From positions 1 through 55,761 of the forward strand of contig DWWL01000059.1 of NCBI GenBank assembly GCA_019119775.1: DNA of 55,761 bases, given 5' to 3'. The notes below the pieces were generated by a model. That model saw only the letters and a list, made by a program, of their open reading frames with translations, had not been told where the DNA came from and did no database searches. Origin of the DNA: Candidatus Lachnoclostridium pullistercoris (GTDB taxonomy: Bacteria; Bacillota; Clostridia; Lachnospirales; Lachnospiraceae). Positions 34,155-40,997 of this stretch are shown here, piece after piece; positions within the stretch are counted from its first letter, which is position 1, and each line of letters begins with the position of its first letter. Made by a program: the position numbers and the translations under genes.

Positions 34155-34193
34155 CAGGCGGCCAGGGGAAATCGCTCTTCCCCTGGCCGCCTG
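34155..34193 (+). terminator. terminator of the MATE gene
   Basis: CAGGCGGCCAGGGGAA and TTCCCCTGGCCGCCTG form a perfect 16-base-pair stem with a 7-base loop, starting 16 bases after the stop codon. The T-rich tract follows only after some spacing. Confidence 0.8.
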
Positions 34194-34258
34194 TGCATAC
34201 GCAGTATTTCTGTCATATTTTTTACAAATATCCATATCCTATCTGACGATGTTTCTGC

Positions 34259-34843
34259 CTAGCGGCAGGCTTTCCGCCCTTCCCGGCAGCCGCAGTCCAT
34301 ATAGTGATGATAGTAGGACGGCAGGTCATCGCCGTAAGCATCCTGCAGATCCTGATAATTCTCGCGGTAGCAGTTTACGTCAAAATCCGCCTTTGCAATA
34401 CGCCCCTCTGCCATTCCTGTGGTCAGAAAATGTTCCAGCAGCTTGTCATAGTCATATCCGAACGCATCGTAAAGATCCGGATTGTGGTCTGCGTAATAAT
34501 TGGCGTCAAAAACCAGATCTATATTTTCCGGGATCTCTGTCTTTGCTGTCTGGCTGTTGCCTGCACCGGATCCGGATGTACTTCCGCCTCCGGATGCCTG
34601 TCCGGACTGATAAGGGCAGACACCATTCGGGTGCAGATGGGCCGGATAGCCTCCGCAGTGATAATGGTAGCTTCCAAGTCCGCTCTTATTTTTATTGTCA
34701 TGATGGCCGCCATGGCTGTCAGTACGCCCGCTGTGAGCCTCCGCCACCAGAATCTCCGGATTGGACGGCAGAACCTGCGGCACACAGGTTCCCATCATCA
34801 CTGCCGCCAGCAGCGCAGCTATTCTTCTCTTTCCCTGTTTCAT
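34259..34843 (-). CDS. secreted YHYH-domain protein
   Basis: This 194-residue exported protein starts at 34843 after GGAGAGG. The signal peptide covers about residues 1-35. The short histidine-rich region SGLGSYHYHCGGYPAHLH is the YHYH motif. A Gly/Ser-rich linker follows. The C-terminus has two related repeats, FDANYYADHNPDLYDAFG with MAEGR, and FDVNCYRENYQDLQDAYG with CREGR, similar to repeats found in other exported bacterial proteins. Metal binding by the His/Cys cluster is a reasonable guess. No enzymatic role is known to me. Confidence 0.75.
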   Translation of the reverse strand: MKQGKRRIAALLAAVMMGTCVPQVLPSNPEILVAEAHSGRTDSHGGHHDNKNKSGLGSYHYHCGGYPAHLHPNGVCPYQSGQASGGGSTSGSGAGNSQTAKTEIPENIDLVFDANYYADHNPDLYDAFGYDYDKLLEHFLTTGMAEGRIAKADFDVNCYRENYQDLQDAYGDDLPSYYHHYMDCGCREGRKACR

Positions 34844-34964
34844 ATTCCTCTCCTTCCGGCTCAGCCCTTTTTCCCAGGCCAGGCCTCTCCGCGCACATTC
34901 TTTCAGGACCAGATACCTGTCCTTCTGGCTTCCGCGGCCGTCCGCTGTCATCCCACGGCCGCAG

Positions 34965-34989
34965 AAAATGCCGGCTGTCTCCAGCCGGC
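34965..34989 (-). terminator. terminator of the 119-residue protein gene
   Basis: GCCGGCTG and CAGCCGGC form a perfect 8-base-pair stem with the loop TCTC (34970-34989). TTTTCTGC follows on the minus strand, about 18 bases past the stop codon. Confidence 0.75.
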
Positions 34990-35007
34990 GTATGATTCCT
35001 GTCCGTT

Positions 35008-35367
35008 TTAGGCCAGCATCTGATCTTTCTTTGAGAGAATCGCCTCTGCTGCCGCGCAGGCAGGACAGTCGCAGTATTTGGCGCCTTCCGCCTTGATCTT
35101 CTTTCCGTGGGCCGCCACTTCCTTCGTCTTCTCCGGTCCGAACACCTGCGCTCCAGCCTCAGACTCTGCAAATGCGATCAGGCCGTCCACCGGCATGATG
35201 TCCGCCTCCAGCTCCGCAACGTATTTCTTCGTCTCCTCTGCCTCTTTGTCTGTCCCCACTGCATCCAGCCATGCCTGAGCCGCGTCCTTCAGTCCGGCAT
35301 AGCAGGTGGATGATGCGATCAGCTCGCGGCTTTTCTCCTCCACAAACGTCAGAACTTCTCTCTCCAT
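35008..35367 (-). CDS. small cytoplasmic protein with C-terminal CxCxxC
   Basis: This 119-residue, mostly helical, acidic protein has no signal peptide. The C-terminus has YCDCPACAAAEAIL, a CxCxxC motif suited to metal binding or redox. Similar small proteins in clostridia carry the misleading label heat-shock protein Hsp90, but nothing here resembles the Hsp90 ATPase. A promoter (TTGAAG, 17 bases, TAAAAT) lies just upstream on the minus strand. A strong terminator follows. The function is unknown. Confidence 0.65.
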   Translation of the reverse strand: MEREVLTFVEEKSRELIASSTCYAGLKDAAQAWLDAVGTDKEAEETKKYVAELEADIMPVDGLIAFAESEAGAQVFGPEKTKEVAAHGKKIKAEGAKYCDCPACAAAEAILSKKDQMLA

Positions 35368-35478
35368 ATCGAAATCCCCTTTCCTGTAAAGATAATCCTA
35401 TTTTACCATAGAATGACGCCGCCTTCAAGACGGACCTGAAGACCGTATGGAGACAATACTGCCCTGGTTCTTTGCCGC

Positions 35479-36147
35479 TTACCCCTGGACCCAGGTCCCG
35501 CTGCCGTCCACAGTATAGCCGTCCGGAGTCACTGTATCCGTCAGCATGGCCCCGTCTGCTCCGCAGTAATACCAGATGCCGCCGGACAGTACCCAGCCTG
35601 TCACCATGTAGCCGTATTCATTGAAATAATACCACTTTCCGCCGATCTCCTGCCAGCAGGACGCGGGATAAGTCTGATCCCCATTGCGGTACCACCAGCC
35701 AATGTCATCCTGAACCCAGCTGCCGCTCAAGGACGCATTTGGATCTCCCGGGCCGCCGCTGCTGTTTCCATAATAACTGTATTCCGGCATGGCTCCAATA
35801 TCCGCCCAGCTGATATTCCAGGGCTCTGAGCTCTCCCACTCGCCCTTGTTGGTAGAATCATGGACGGCACGCACCTGAAACGTGTAGCTGCCTCCCATCA
35901 TTGCTCCCGGAAATGTACAGCTGGTGCCGGAGACAGTTCTCGCGTCCGCGATGGGCATTCCGTTCATGTACAGCCTCACCTCATAGCTGACCGCGTCAGA
36001 CGCGCCGTCCCAGTAAGCCGTTCCGTTAGCCGTGTCCCACCTCAGATTTGACACATCCAGCTCATAGCCGTCCGCAAACGCGGGCGCCGCGGCGATCCCT
36101 GCCATGCAGGCCGCAAGAATTGCTGTCCGTAATTTTTTCCATCTCAT
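35479..36147 (-). CDS. secreted protein with choline-binding-type wall repeats
   Basis: This 222-residue exported protein starts at 36147 after AGGAGG. The signal peptide ends at AAPAFA near residue 25. Next comes a beta-rich domain of about 95 residues (LRWDTANGTAYWDGASD and on) resembling a fibronectin type III fold. The C-terminus has three aromatic, glycine-rich cell-wall-binding repeats (GWWYRNGD, KWYYFNEYGYMVTGWV, IWYYCGADGAML). Such repeats hold proteins on choline or other wall polymers. No catalytic domain is seen, so it is probably an adhesin-like or structural wall protein. Confidence 0.82.
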   Translation of the reverse strand: MRWKKLRTAILAACMAGIAAAPAFADGYELDVSNLRWDTANGTAYWDGASDAVSYEVRLYMNGMPIADARTVSGTSCTFPGAMMGGSYTFQVRAVHDSTNKGEWESSEPWNISWADIGAMPEYSYYGNSSGGPGDPNASLSGSWVQDDIGWWYRNGDQTYPASCWQEIGGKWYYFNEYGYMVTGWVLSGGIWYYCGADGAMLTDTVTPDGYTVDGSGTWVQG

Positions 36148-36212
36148 AATCTGTCTACCTCCTGATGCCGGAAACAAATTTCCGGCCTTTTCTCTCCTCC
36201 CGGCTTCGCCGC

Positions 36213-36276
36213 CGGTCATTCGCCTTATAGCTCTCCCCGTGCCGGCACAGAGCTCTGTAAGGCTCATTATAGCATA
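36213..36276 (-). promoter_or_regulatory. promoter-leader unit related to the uvrA repeats
   Basis: On the minus strand an extended -10 box, TGCTATAAT, is followed by GAGC, the 12-base palindrome ACAGAGCTCTGT (36247-36258), a GGGGAGAGC stretch and GGCGAATGA. The order and ends match the 57-base uvrA leader repeats, although the middle has diverged. It drives the wall-protein gene. Upstream of it to 36466 I see no gene. Confidence 0.45.
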
Positions 36277-36466
36277 AAAATACGGCTTGAAAGGGGAATA
36301 TTTTATTACGAAATTCAGACATTTTTATTTCTCCCCGCACTCTGCTCCGGCCGCACGGTCAAAGCACCGCGTTTTCCGTACGTTTTCCGTATTTTTTCAC
36401 ACTGCTTTTCTCTGGATTTTCCCGGCATGTCCTCACATTTTTTCCGGAGTTTTCTCCCATTATCTC

Positions 36467-36497
36467 TTGACTTCAAGCCAGCTTTAAGGTCTATACT
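36467..36497 (+). promoter_or_regulatory. MerR-type promoter with 19-base spacer
   Basis: TTGACT (36467-36472) and TATACT (36492-36497) are separated by 19 bases, too long for normal activity but diagnostic of promoters untwisted by MerR-family activators. The spacer holds an inverted repeat (ACTTCAAG and CTTTAAGG). The adjacent merR-like gene is therefore probably autoregulated. Confidence 0.7.
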
Positions 36498-36532
36498 GAA
36501 TACAGAGATCAGATGGACAGGAGGTGATGACC

Positions 36533-36913
36533 ATGACGATCAAGGAAGTAAGTGAAAAATATGGCATTCCCCAGGGTACACTCCGCTATTATGAGAAGGT
36601 GGGGCTGATCCCCCATGTCACCAGAAGCGCAGGCGGGATCCGCAATTACCAGGAAAGTGACCTGGCCTGGGTGGAGTTAGCCAAATGTATGCGCAGCGCC
36701 GGGCTCTCTGTCGAAGTCCTTCTGGAGTATGTGAAGCTCTACCAGCAGGGCGATCCCACCATTCCCGCAAGGCTCTCGCTTTTAAAGGATCAGCGCAGTC
36801 TCCTGCTTCAGCAGAAAAAGCAGATCGAAACTGCGCTGGACCGCCTGGATTTTAAGATCTCCCGGTACGAGGAAGCTATGAAAACGGGAATTCTCAGCTG
36901 GGACGACAACTGA
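36533..36913 (+). CDS. MerR-family transcriptional regulator
   Basis: This 126-residue regulator has an N-terminal winged helix-turn-helix with TIKEVSEKYGIPQGTLRYYE and the usual GIRNYQESDL wing, then a coiled-coil dimerisation helix (about residues 75-115). There is no metal-binding cysteine cluster of the MerR/CueR kind and no drug-binding domain, so it resembles the YhdM/AdhR-type short regulators of aldehyde or redox stress. The start at 36533 was chosen because AGGAGG lies 8 bases upstream. No second gene follows on this strand, so its targets are itself and genes elsewhere. Confidence 0.88.
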   Translation: MTIKEVSEKYGIPQGTLRYYEKVGLIPHVTRSAGGIRNYQESDLAWVELAKCMRSAGLSVEVLLEYVKLYQQGDPTIPARLSLLKDQRSLLLQQKKQIETALDRLDFKISRYEEAMKTGILSWDDN

Positions 36914-37012
36914 CGATGCCATAGTTTACCTGACCAGGCAGGTCCGGCCGCGGACTGTGAAAATTTTTCTCCGCTCTGATCTATGCCTGAAAGGAAAATC
37001 TGAAAGCGCAAA

Positions 37013-37065
37013 AAAACCCGGAAAGCCCTGATTCCAGCGGGCTTTCCGGGGTTTATCGTTTTATT
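37013..37065 (-). terminator. terminator of MNT-HEPN pair, copy A of a duplicated terminator
   Basis: CCCGGAAAGCCC and GGGCTTTCCGGG form a perfect 12-base-pair stem. On the minus strand a run of T follows. It is nearly identical over about 50 bases to the terminator at 37963-38015, in the same orientation. Confidence 0.88.
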
Positions 37066-37093
37066 TTTTATCCTTTCAATTACTCACGTGAGC

Positions 37094-37513
37094 TCATTTT
37101 TCATCAAGCGCATTCAAATATTTCTCAACCAATTCTACTACTTCTTTTGCTGTTTCCAGCTGCTCTTTTGCGTCCTCTATTGATACAATATAAAAATCAT
37201 CATAATCGCTGGCATGTCGCACCTCCTGCGCCCTGCTGATTTTTCTGCTGATTTCTTTTGGAAATATACCAGTATGAACGAAATCTCTGTTAAAATTTCC
37301 AATTACCTGGGCATGCTGTTTATATGCTTTAAACTCCAATGCCAGACATGCGGAGATCGCCCGAAAAACGGCATAATATGCTCTGTTATTAGAAGACCTG
37401 TAATGCCCTTCTTTAAAATTCAGTTCTGCAGCTTCCAGGTCATCTTTTGCTGCACTGATCCTATACCGGGCCAGTTCTCTGGCCCCGCCAATATCATCCA
37501 AATTAAGCTGCAT
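37094..37513 (-). CDS. HEPN-domain protein (toxin or its partner)
   Basis: This 139-residue all-helical HEPN protein has the segment RSSNNRAYYAVFRAISACLA and the C-terminal motif AQEVRHASDYDDF, where RNase HEPN proteins have R-x4-6-H. It is encoded with an MNT nucleotidyltransferase; in such pairs HEPN is usually the RNase toxin and MNT silences it by adding AMP to the HEPN. The start at 37513 follows AAGGAGTGG and overlaps the MNT gene by 11 bases. The region is AT-richer than its neighbours, as expected for an acquired module. Confidence 0.85.
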   Translation of the reverse strand: MQLNLDDIGGARELARYRISAAKDDLEAAELNFKEGHYRSSNNRAYYAVFRAISACLALEFKAYKQHAQVIGNFNRDFVHTGIFPKEISRKISRAQEVRHASDYDDFYIVSIEDAKEQLETAKEVVELVEKYLNALDEK

Positions 37514-37841
37514 ATAATTCCACTCCTTCATTCTTGACATTGTTGTAGAATGGATACGCTCTGAGCCATTTATTAAAATGCTCCAGATTCTTCACAATAG
37601 GCATAATTTTCAAATTGTTATCAAAATTATAATTAAAAGTCAGGTCGGAAAGTGCATGTCCTCTGCTCCTTATCTCATCATCCGGCAAATCCACCAGAAT
37701 CATAATATCAATATCCGAATCCGGTCTGAAATCGCCTCGCGCATAAGAGCCATATAATATCACCGTCTTCAGCTTTTCGCCGTAAATTCTGTGTACATCT
37801 TCTACATATCTTTTCAATATTTCACTTAAAATCTGAGGCAT
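37503..37841 (-). CDS. MNT-type minimal nucleotidyltransferase (antitoxin)
   Basis: This 112-residue protein of the polymerase-beta superfamily has GSYARGDFRPDSDIDIM, which gives the GS-x10-D-x-D active site (G31, S32, D43, D45). In known MNT-HEPN systems the enzyme AMPylates the HEPN toxin. The start at 37841 follows GGAGGGAG; upstream in-frame codons run back through the promoter and terminator and are not native. It is the first gene of the pair and has its own promoter at 37878-37906. Confidence 0.88.
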   Translation of the reverse strand: MPQILSEILKRYVEDVHRIYGEKLKTVILYGSYARGDFRPDSDIDIMILVDLPDDEIRSRGHALSDLTFNYNFDNNLKIMPIVKNLEHFNKWLRAYPFYNNVKNEGVELYAA

Positions 37842-37877
37842 ACATTCACTCCCTCCCTTCTGCCATTTTCTACCTAT

Positions 37878-37906
37878 AGTATATCCATTCCGCAGGGTAA
37901 AATCAA
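37878..37906 (-). promoter_or_regulatory. promoter of MNT-HEPN pair
   Basis: TTGATT (37901-37906) and TATACT (37878-37883) are 17 bases apart on the minus strand. Confidence 0.7.
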
Positions 37907-37962
37907 CAGACTTTCTGCAGCTTTCCATCTTCCATTGTGCCAAATGAGCTTCCGCAAAAATG

Positions 37963-38015
37963 CAAAAACCCCGGAAAGCCCTGATTCCAGCGGACTTTCC
38001 GGGGTTTATCATTTT
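37963..38015 (-). terminator. terminator of rpsB-tsf, copy B of a duplicated terminator
   Basis: CCCCGGAAAG and CTTTCCGGGG form the stem, with T-rich sequence after it on the minus strand. The copy at 37013-37065 differs at only a few positions. The MNT-HEPN module lies exactly between the two copies. Confidence 0.88.
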
Positions 38016-38047
38016 ACTTTAATTGCAGAATTTCTGCAGTCGGCAAA

Positions 38048-38983
38048 TTACATTCCCATCTGCTTTGCAACTTCCTCAGCGAAGTTCTCTTCTTTCTTCT
38101 CGATACCCTCGCCAGTCTCAAAACGAACGAACTTCTTGATGGTAACGTTGGCGTTGTTGGCCTTAGCTACGGAAGATACGTAAGCGGCTACGCTCTGCTT
38201 GCCGTCCTCTGCCTTTACATAAACCTGATCTAACAGGCAGATTTCTTTCAGCTCTTTCTTGATACGGCCCATTACCATGCCGTTGATGATCTTGTCATTG
38301 GCATCCGGCTTCTCGTTCTTTGCAGCTACCGTAAGGATCTCTTTCTCCTTCTCAATGTAGTCCGCATCTACTTCAGACTCGCTGGTATAGAGGGGCTTTA
38401 ATGCAGCTGCCTGCATTGCTACGTTCTTTGCCATCTCTTTGATTGCGTCGTTGATCACATCAGTCTCTACGTCCACCAGAACGCCGATCTTTCCGCCGGC
38501 ATGGATATAGGAAGCTACGAAGCCGTTGGGCTCCTCCACTCTCTCGAATCTTCTGATGTTCATGTTCTCGCCGATAATGGAGATCTGAGAAGACAGAGCC
38601 TCCTTCACCGTCAGAGTCGGATCCTTCTCCCACTTCTCAGCCAGGAACGCATCCATATCTGCGGCGTCGCTCTTTAACGCCTGAGCGGCAACATCCGCCA
38701 CGTAGTTTCTGAACTTCTCATTCTTGGCAACGAAGTCAGTCTCAGCGTTTACCTCAACAACTACTGCCTTCTTCTCGTCAGCGGTAATGTCGGTGTAAAC
38801 AATGCCCTCAGCCGCAATACGGCCTGCCTTCTTGGCGGCACCTGCCAGTCCCTTCTCTCTCAGGAACTCAACTGCCTTATCCATATCGCCCTCAGTAGCT
38901 GCAAGAGCCTTCTTGCAGTCCATCATTCCGGCGCCTGTCATCTCTCTTAACTCTTTTACCATTGCTGCGGTAACTGCTGCCAT
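38048..38983 (-). CDS. tsf: translation elongation factor Ts
   Basis: This 311-residue nucleotide exchange factor for EF-Tu starts at 38983 after GGAGGG. The N-terminal UBA-like domain has VKELREMTGAGMMDCKKAL. The core begins with VVEVNAETDFVAKNEKF. The C-terminal coiled-coil and helix are complete. It is cotranscribed with rpsB as in most bacteria (gap about 38 bases) and followed by a terminator. Confidence 0.97.
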   Translation of the reverse strand: MAAVTAAMVKELREMTGAGMMDCKKALAATEGDMDKAVEFLREKGLAGAAKKAGRIAAEGIVYTDITADEKKAVVVEVNAETDFVAKNEKFRNYVADVAAQALKSDAADMDAFLAEKWEKDPTLTVKEALSSQISIIGENMNIRRFERVEEPNGFVASYIHAGGKIGVLVDVETDVINDAIKEMAKNVAMQAAALKPLYTSESEVDADYIEKEKEILTVAAKNEKPDANDKIINGMVMGRIKKELKEICLLDQVYVKAEDGKQSVAAYVSSVAKANNANVTIKKFVRFETGEGIEKKEENFAEEVAKQMGM

Positions 38984-39021
38984 TTTAATTCCCTCCATTA
39001 TGATTTTGGTATGGTCTACGA

Positions 39022-39780
39022 TTATTCCTCTACAGCCGTCTCAGCCTCTGCCTCAAATACTTCCTCGCCGGACTCCAGCTCGCCGTCTGCAGTAGCCTCG
39101 CCCTGGTTTGCCTCGATCACAGCGTCTGCCATCTTGGAAACGATCAGTTTTACGGCTCTGATTGCATCGTCGTTGCCCGGGATCACGTAATCCAGCTCTT
39201 CCGGATCACAGTTGGTATCTGCGATACCGATCAGCGGGATTCCCAGAGTATGAGCCTCCTGTACGCAGATTCTCTCCTTCTTCGGGTCTACAACGAAGAT
39301 CGCATCGGGAAGTCTCTTCATGTTCTTGATTCCGCCCAGGTTCTTCTCCAGCTTCTCCCACTCTTTCTTCAGCGCGATTACTTCCTTCTTGGGCAGTACA
39401 TCAAAGGTTCCGTCCTCAGCCATCGTCTCGATCTCTTTCAGTCTGGCAATTCTGGACTGGATGGTCTTAAAGTTGGTGAGCATTCCGCCCAGCCATCTCT
39501 CATTTACATGGAACATACCGCAGCGCTCTGCCTCTGTCTTGATGGCATCCTGAGCCTGCTTCTTGGTTCCTACAAACAGAATGGTGCCGCCGTCAGCAGC
39601 GATATCGGAGATTGCCTTGTAAGCCTCATCTACCTTTACTACGGACTTCTGTAAGTCGATGATGTAGATGCCGTTTCTCTCCGTGTAGATGTAGGGAGCC
39701 ATCTTGGGGTTCCATCTTCTTGTCTGGTGGCCGAAATGCACACCTGCTTCCAAAAGCTGCTTCATAGAAATTACGCTCAT
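39022..39780 (-). CDS. rpsB: 30S ribosomal protein S2
   Basis: This 252-residue S2 protein begins [20 protein letters not shown] and contains [20 protein letters not shown] and the [20 protein letters not shown] segment. The C-terminus is an acidic tail rich in Glu and Ala. The start follows GGAGG. A structured leader of about 90 bases and a consensus promoter lie upstream, consistent with autoregulation by S2. Confidence 0.98.
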   Translation of the reverse strand: MSVISMKQLLEAGVHFGHQTRRWNPKMAPYIYTERNGIYIIDLQKSVVKVDEAYKAISDIAADGGTILFVGTKKQAQDAIKTEAERCGMFHVNERWLGGMLTNFKTIQSRIARLKEIETMAEDGTFDVLPKKEVIALKKEWEKLEKNLGGIKNMKRLPDAIFVVDPKKERICVQEAHTLGIPLIGIADTNCDPEELDYVIPGNDDAIRAVKLIVSKMADAVIEANQGEATADGELESGEEVFEAEAETAVEE

Positions 39781-39807
39781 GTTTCTACCTCCATTTGGTT
39801 GTTCTTC

Positions 39808-39873
39808 CGTCTGCTTCTCATGTTTCCGAAAAGACCCGGACCTCCGGGCACCGTTTCCTGGAATCTGCAGACG
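39808..39873 (-). promoter_or_regulatory. structured rpsB leader
   Basis: On the minus strand CGTCTGC (39867-39873) can pair with GCAGACG (39808-39814). Inside, CCCGGA and TCCGGG (39835-39848) make a tight hairpin. The ribosome site of rpsB follows about 15 bases later. Such leaders often bind the encoded ribosomal protein. I cannot match it to a named S2 leader family from sequence alone. Confidence 0.5.
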
Positions 39874-39893
39874 TGTTTTTTATCAGCCTTTCT

Positions 39894-39922
39894 AATATAT
39901 CATAGGATGTCCGGCCTTGCAA
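39894..39922 (-). promoter_or_regulatory. promoter of rpsB-tsf
   Basis: TTGCAA (39917-39922) and TATATT (39894-39899) are 17 bases apart on the minus strand. From here to about 40034 I see no gene or other signal. Confidence 0.7.
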
Positions 39923-40034
39923 GAGGTTTTTTGCGGAATTTTCCAGCGTTTTTCACGGAATTTCCCAGAGGATTTTCAGCTGCGCGAAAATTTTCCAGGT
40001 TCTGCAGAGAATCCGCCGTTTCCTAAGAAGCAGA

Positions 40035-40084
40035 CAGACCGAAAAGCAGGATGGCTGTGACGGTCATCCTGCTTTCCGGTCTGC
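40035..40084 (-). terminator. terminator of codY
   Basis: AAGCAGGATG and CATCCTGCTT pair around an 11-base loop. The stem is extended by AGACCG/CGGTCT and GCAGAC. It begins about 20 bases after the codY stop. The T-run is short. Confidence 0.7.
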
Positions 40085-40102
40085 TCAGTCGTTCTTCTAT
40101 AT

Positions 40103-40885
40103 TTATTTTCCGTTTGACGCTTTTATATTTTTCAGCTCATCAAAGATCACATCATTGAGGACCTTGATGTAGGTGCCCTTCATGCCGGAGGAGCGGGATT
40201 CGATCACGCCGGCACTCTCAAACTTGCGGAGGGCATTGACGATCACAGAGCGGGTGATTCCAACCCGGTCAGCGATCTTGCTGGCAACCAGGATGCCCTC
40301 GTTGCCGTCCAGCTCCTCAAAAATGTGGGTGATGGCCTCCAGCTCAGAAAATGACAGGGTGCTGATCGCCGACTTGACGATCTGGATCTTTCTCGTCTCT
40401 TCCGCATTCTCCTCGTTGACTGAGCGCATCATCTCCAGTCCCACCACCGTGGTTCCGTACTCGCTCAGGATGATATCATCGATGTCATACTGGGAATTGG
40501 ACTTGTAGATAAACAGAGTTCCCAGACGCTCCCCGGCAATGTCAATGGGGGTGATGATCGCCTGATAATCTTTTACCTTTTCCTCCGTAAATCCCAGAGT
40601 CACCAGGTTTACGTTTTCCTTCGTTGACAAAATGCTTAACAGGCGCTCATTCAGCATGGGATCCACAAATCCTCCCACCTGATCCACAATCAGTTCCTGG
40701 ATCTCGTCCACGCCTTCCCAGACGCTGACGCCCAGCACCTTTCCTTTTTTGCTGATGACCAGGATGTTGGATAAAAGGATCTCGCTTAATACTTTACAGA
40801 TGTCATTGAACACAAATTTATGGGAATTATTGTTGTGAAGAAGTTTGTTAATTTTTCTGGTTTTGTCTAACAACTGTACGCCCAT
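40103..40885 (-). CDS. codY: GTP- and branched-chain amino acid-sensing repressor CodY
   Basis: This 260-residue CodY has an N-terminal GAF domain (about residues 1-155), the site for branched-chain amino acids, and a C-terminal winged helix-turn-helix with ASKIADRVGITRSVIVNALR. It represses nutrient-acquisition and stationary-phase genes when GTP and isoleucine/valine are plentiful. The start at 40885 follows AGGAGG; the 13 codons before it are not conserved. The order topA-codY-rpsB-tsf is typical of Firmicutes. A CodY-box-like sequence lies upstream of its promoter. Confidence 0.97.
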   Translation of the reverse strand: MGVQLLDKTRKINKLLHNNNSHKFVFNDICKVLSEILLSNILVISKKGKVLGVSVWEGVDEIQELIVDQVGGFVDPMLNERLLSILSTKENVNLVTLGFTEEKVKDYQAIITPIDIAGERLGTLFIYKSNSQYDIDDIILSEYGTTVVGLEMMRSVNEENAEETRKIQIVKSAISTLSFSELEAITHIFEELDGNEGILVASKIADRVGITRSVIVNALRKFESAGVIESRSSGMKGTYIKVLNDVIFDELKNIKASNGK

Positions 40886-40941
40886 TCTATGAAACCTCCT
40901 TGCTTTTCGATTAAAACCGTTCAATAAAATAACCTATTTAC

Positions 40942-40988
40942 AGCATAGCACGGTTTTCGTCGAATAACAAGTGTTTTTTCTGAATTTT
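40942..40988 (-). promoter_or_regulatory. codY promoter with possible CodY box
   Basis: TTGTTA (40965-40970) and TATGCT (40942-40947) are 17 bases apart on the minus strand. Directly upstream, AAAATTCAGAAAAAA (40974-40988) matches 11 of 15 positions of the CodY consensus AATTTTCWGAAAATT. Autoregulation is possible, but AT-rich sequence gives such matches by chance. Confidence 0.5.
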
Positions 40989-40997
40989 TCAATTATT

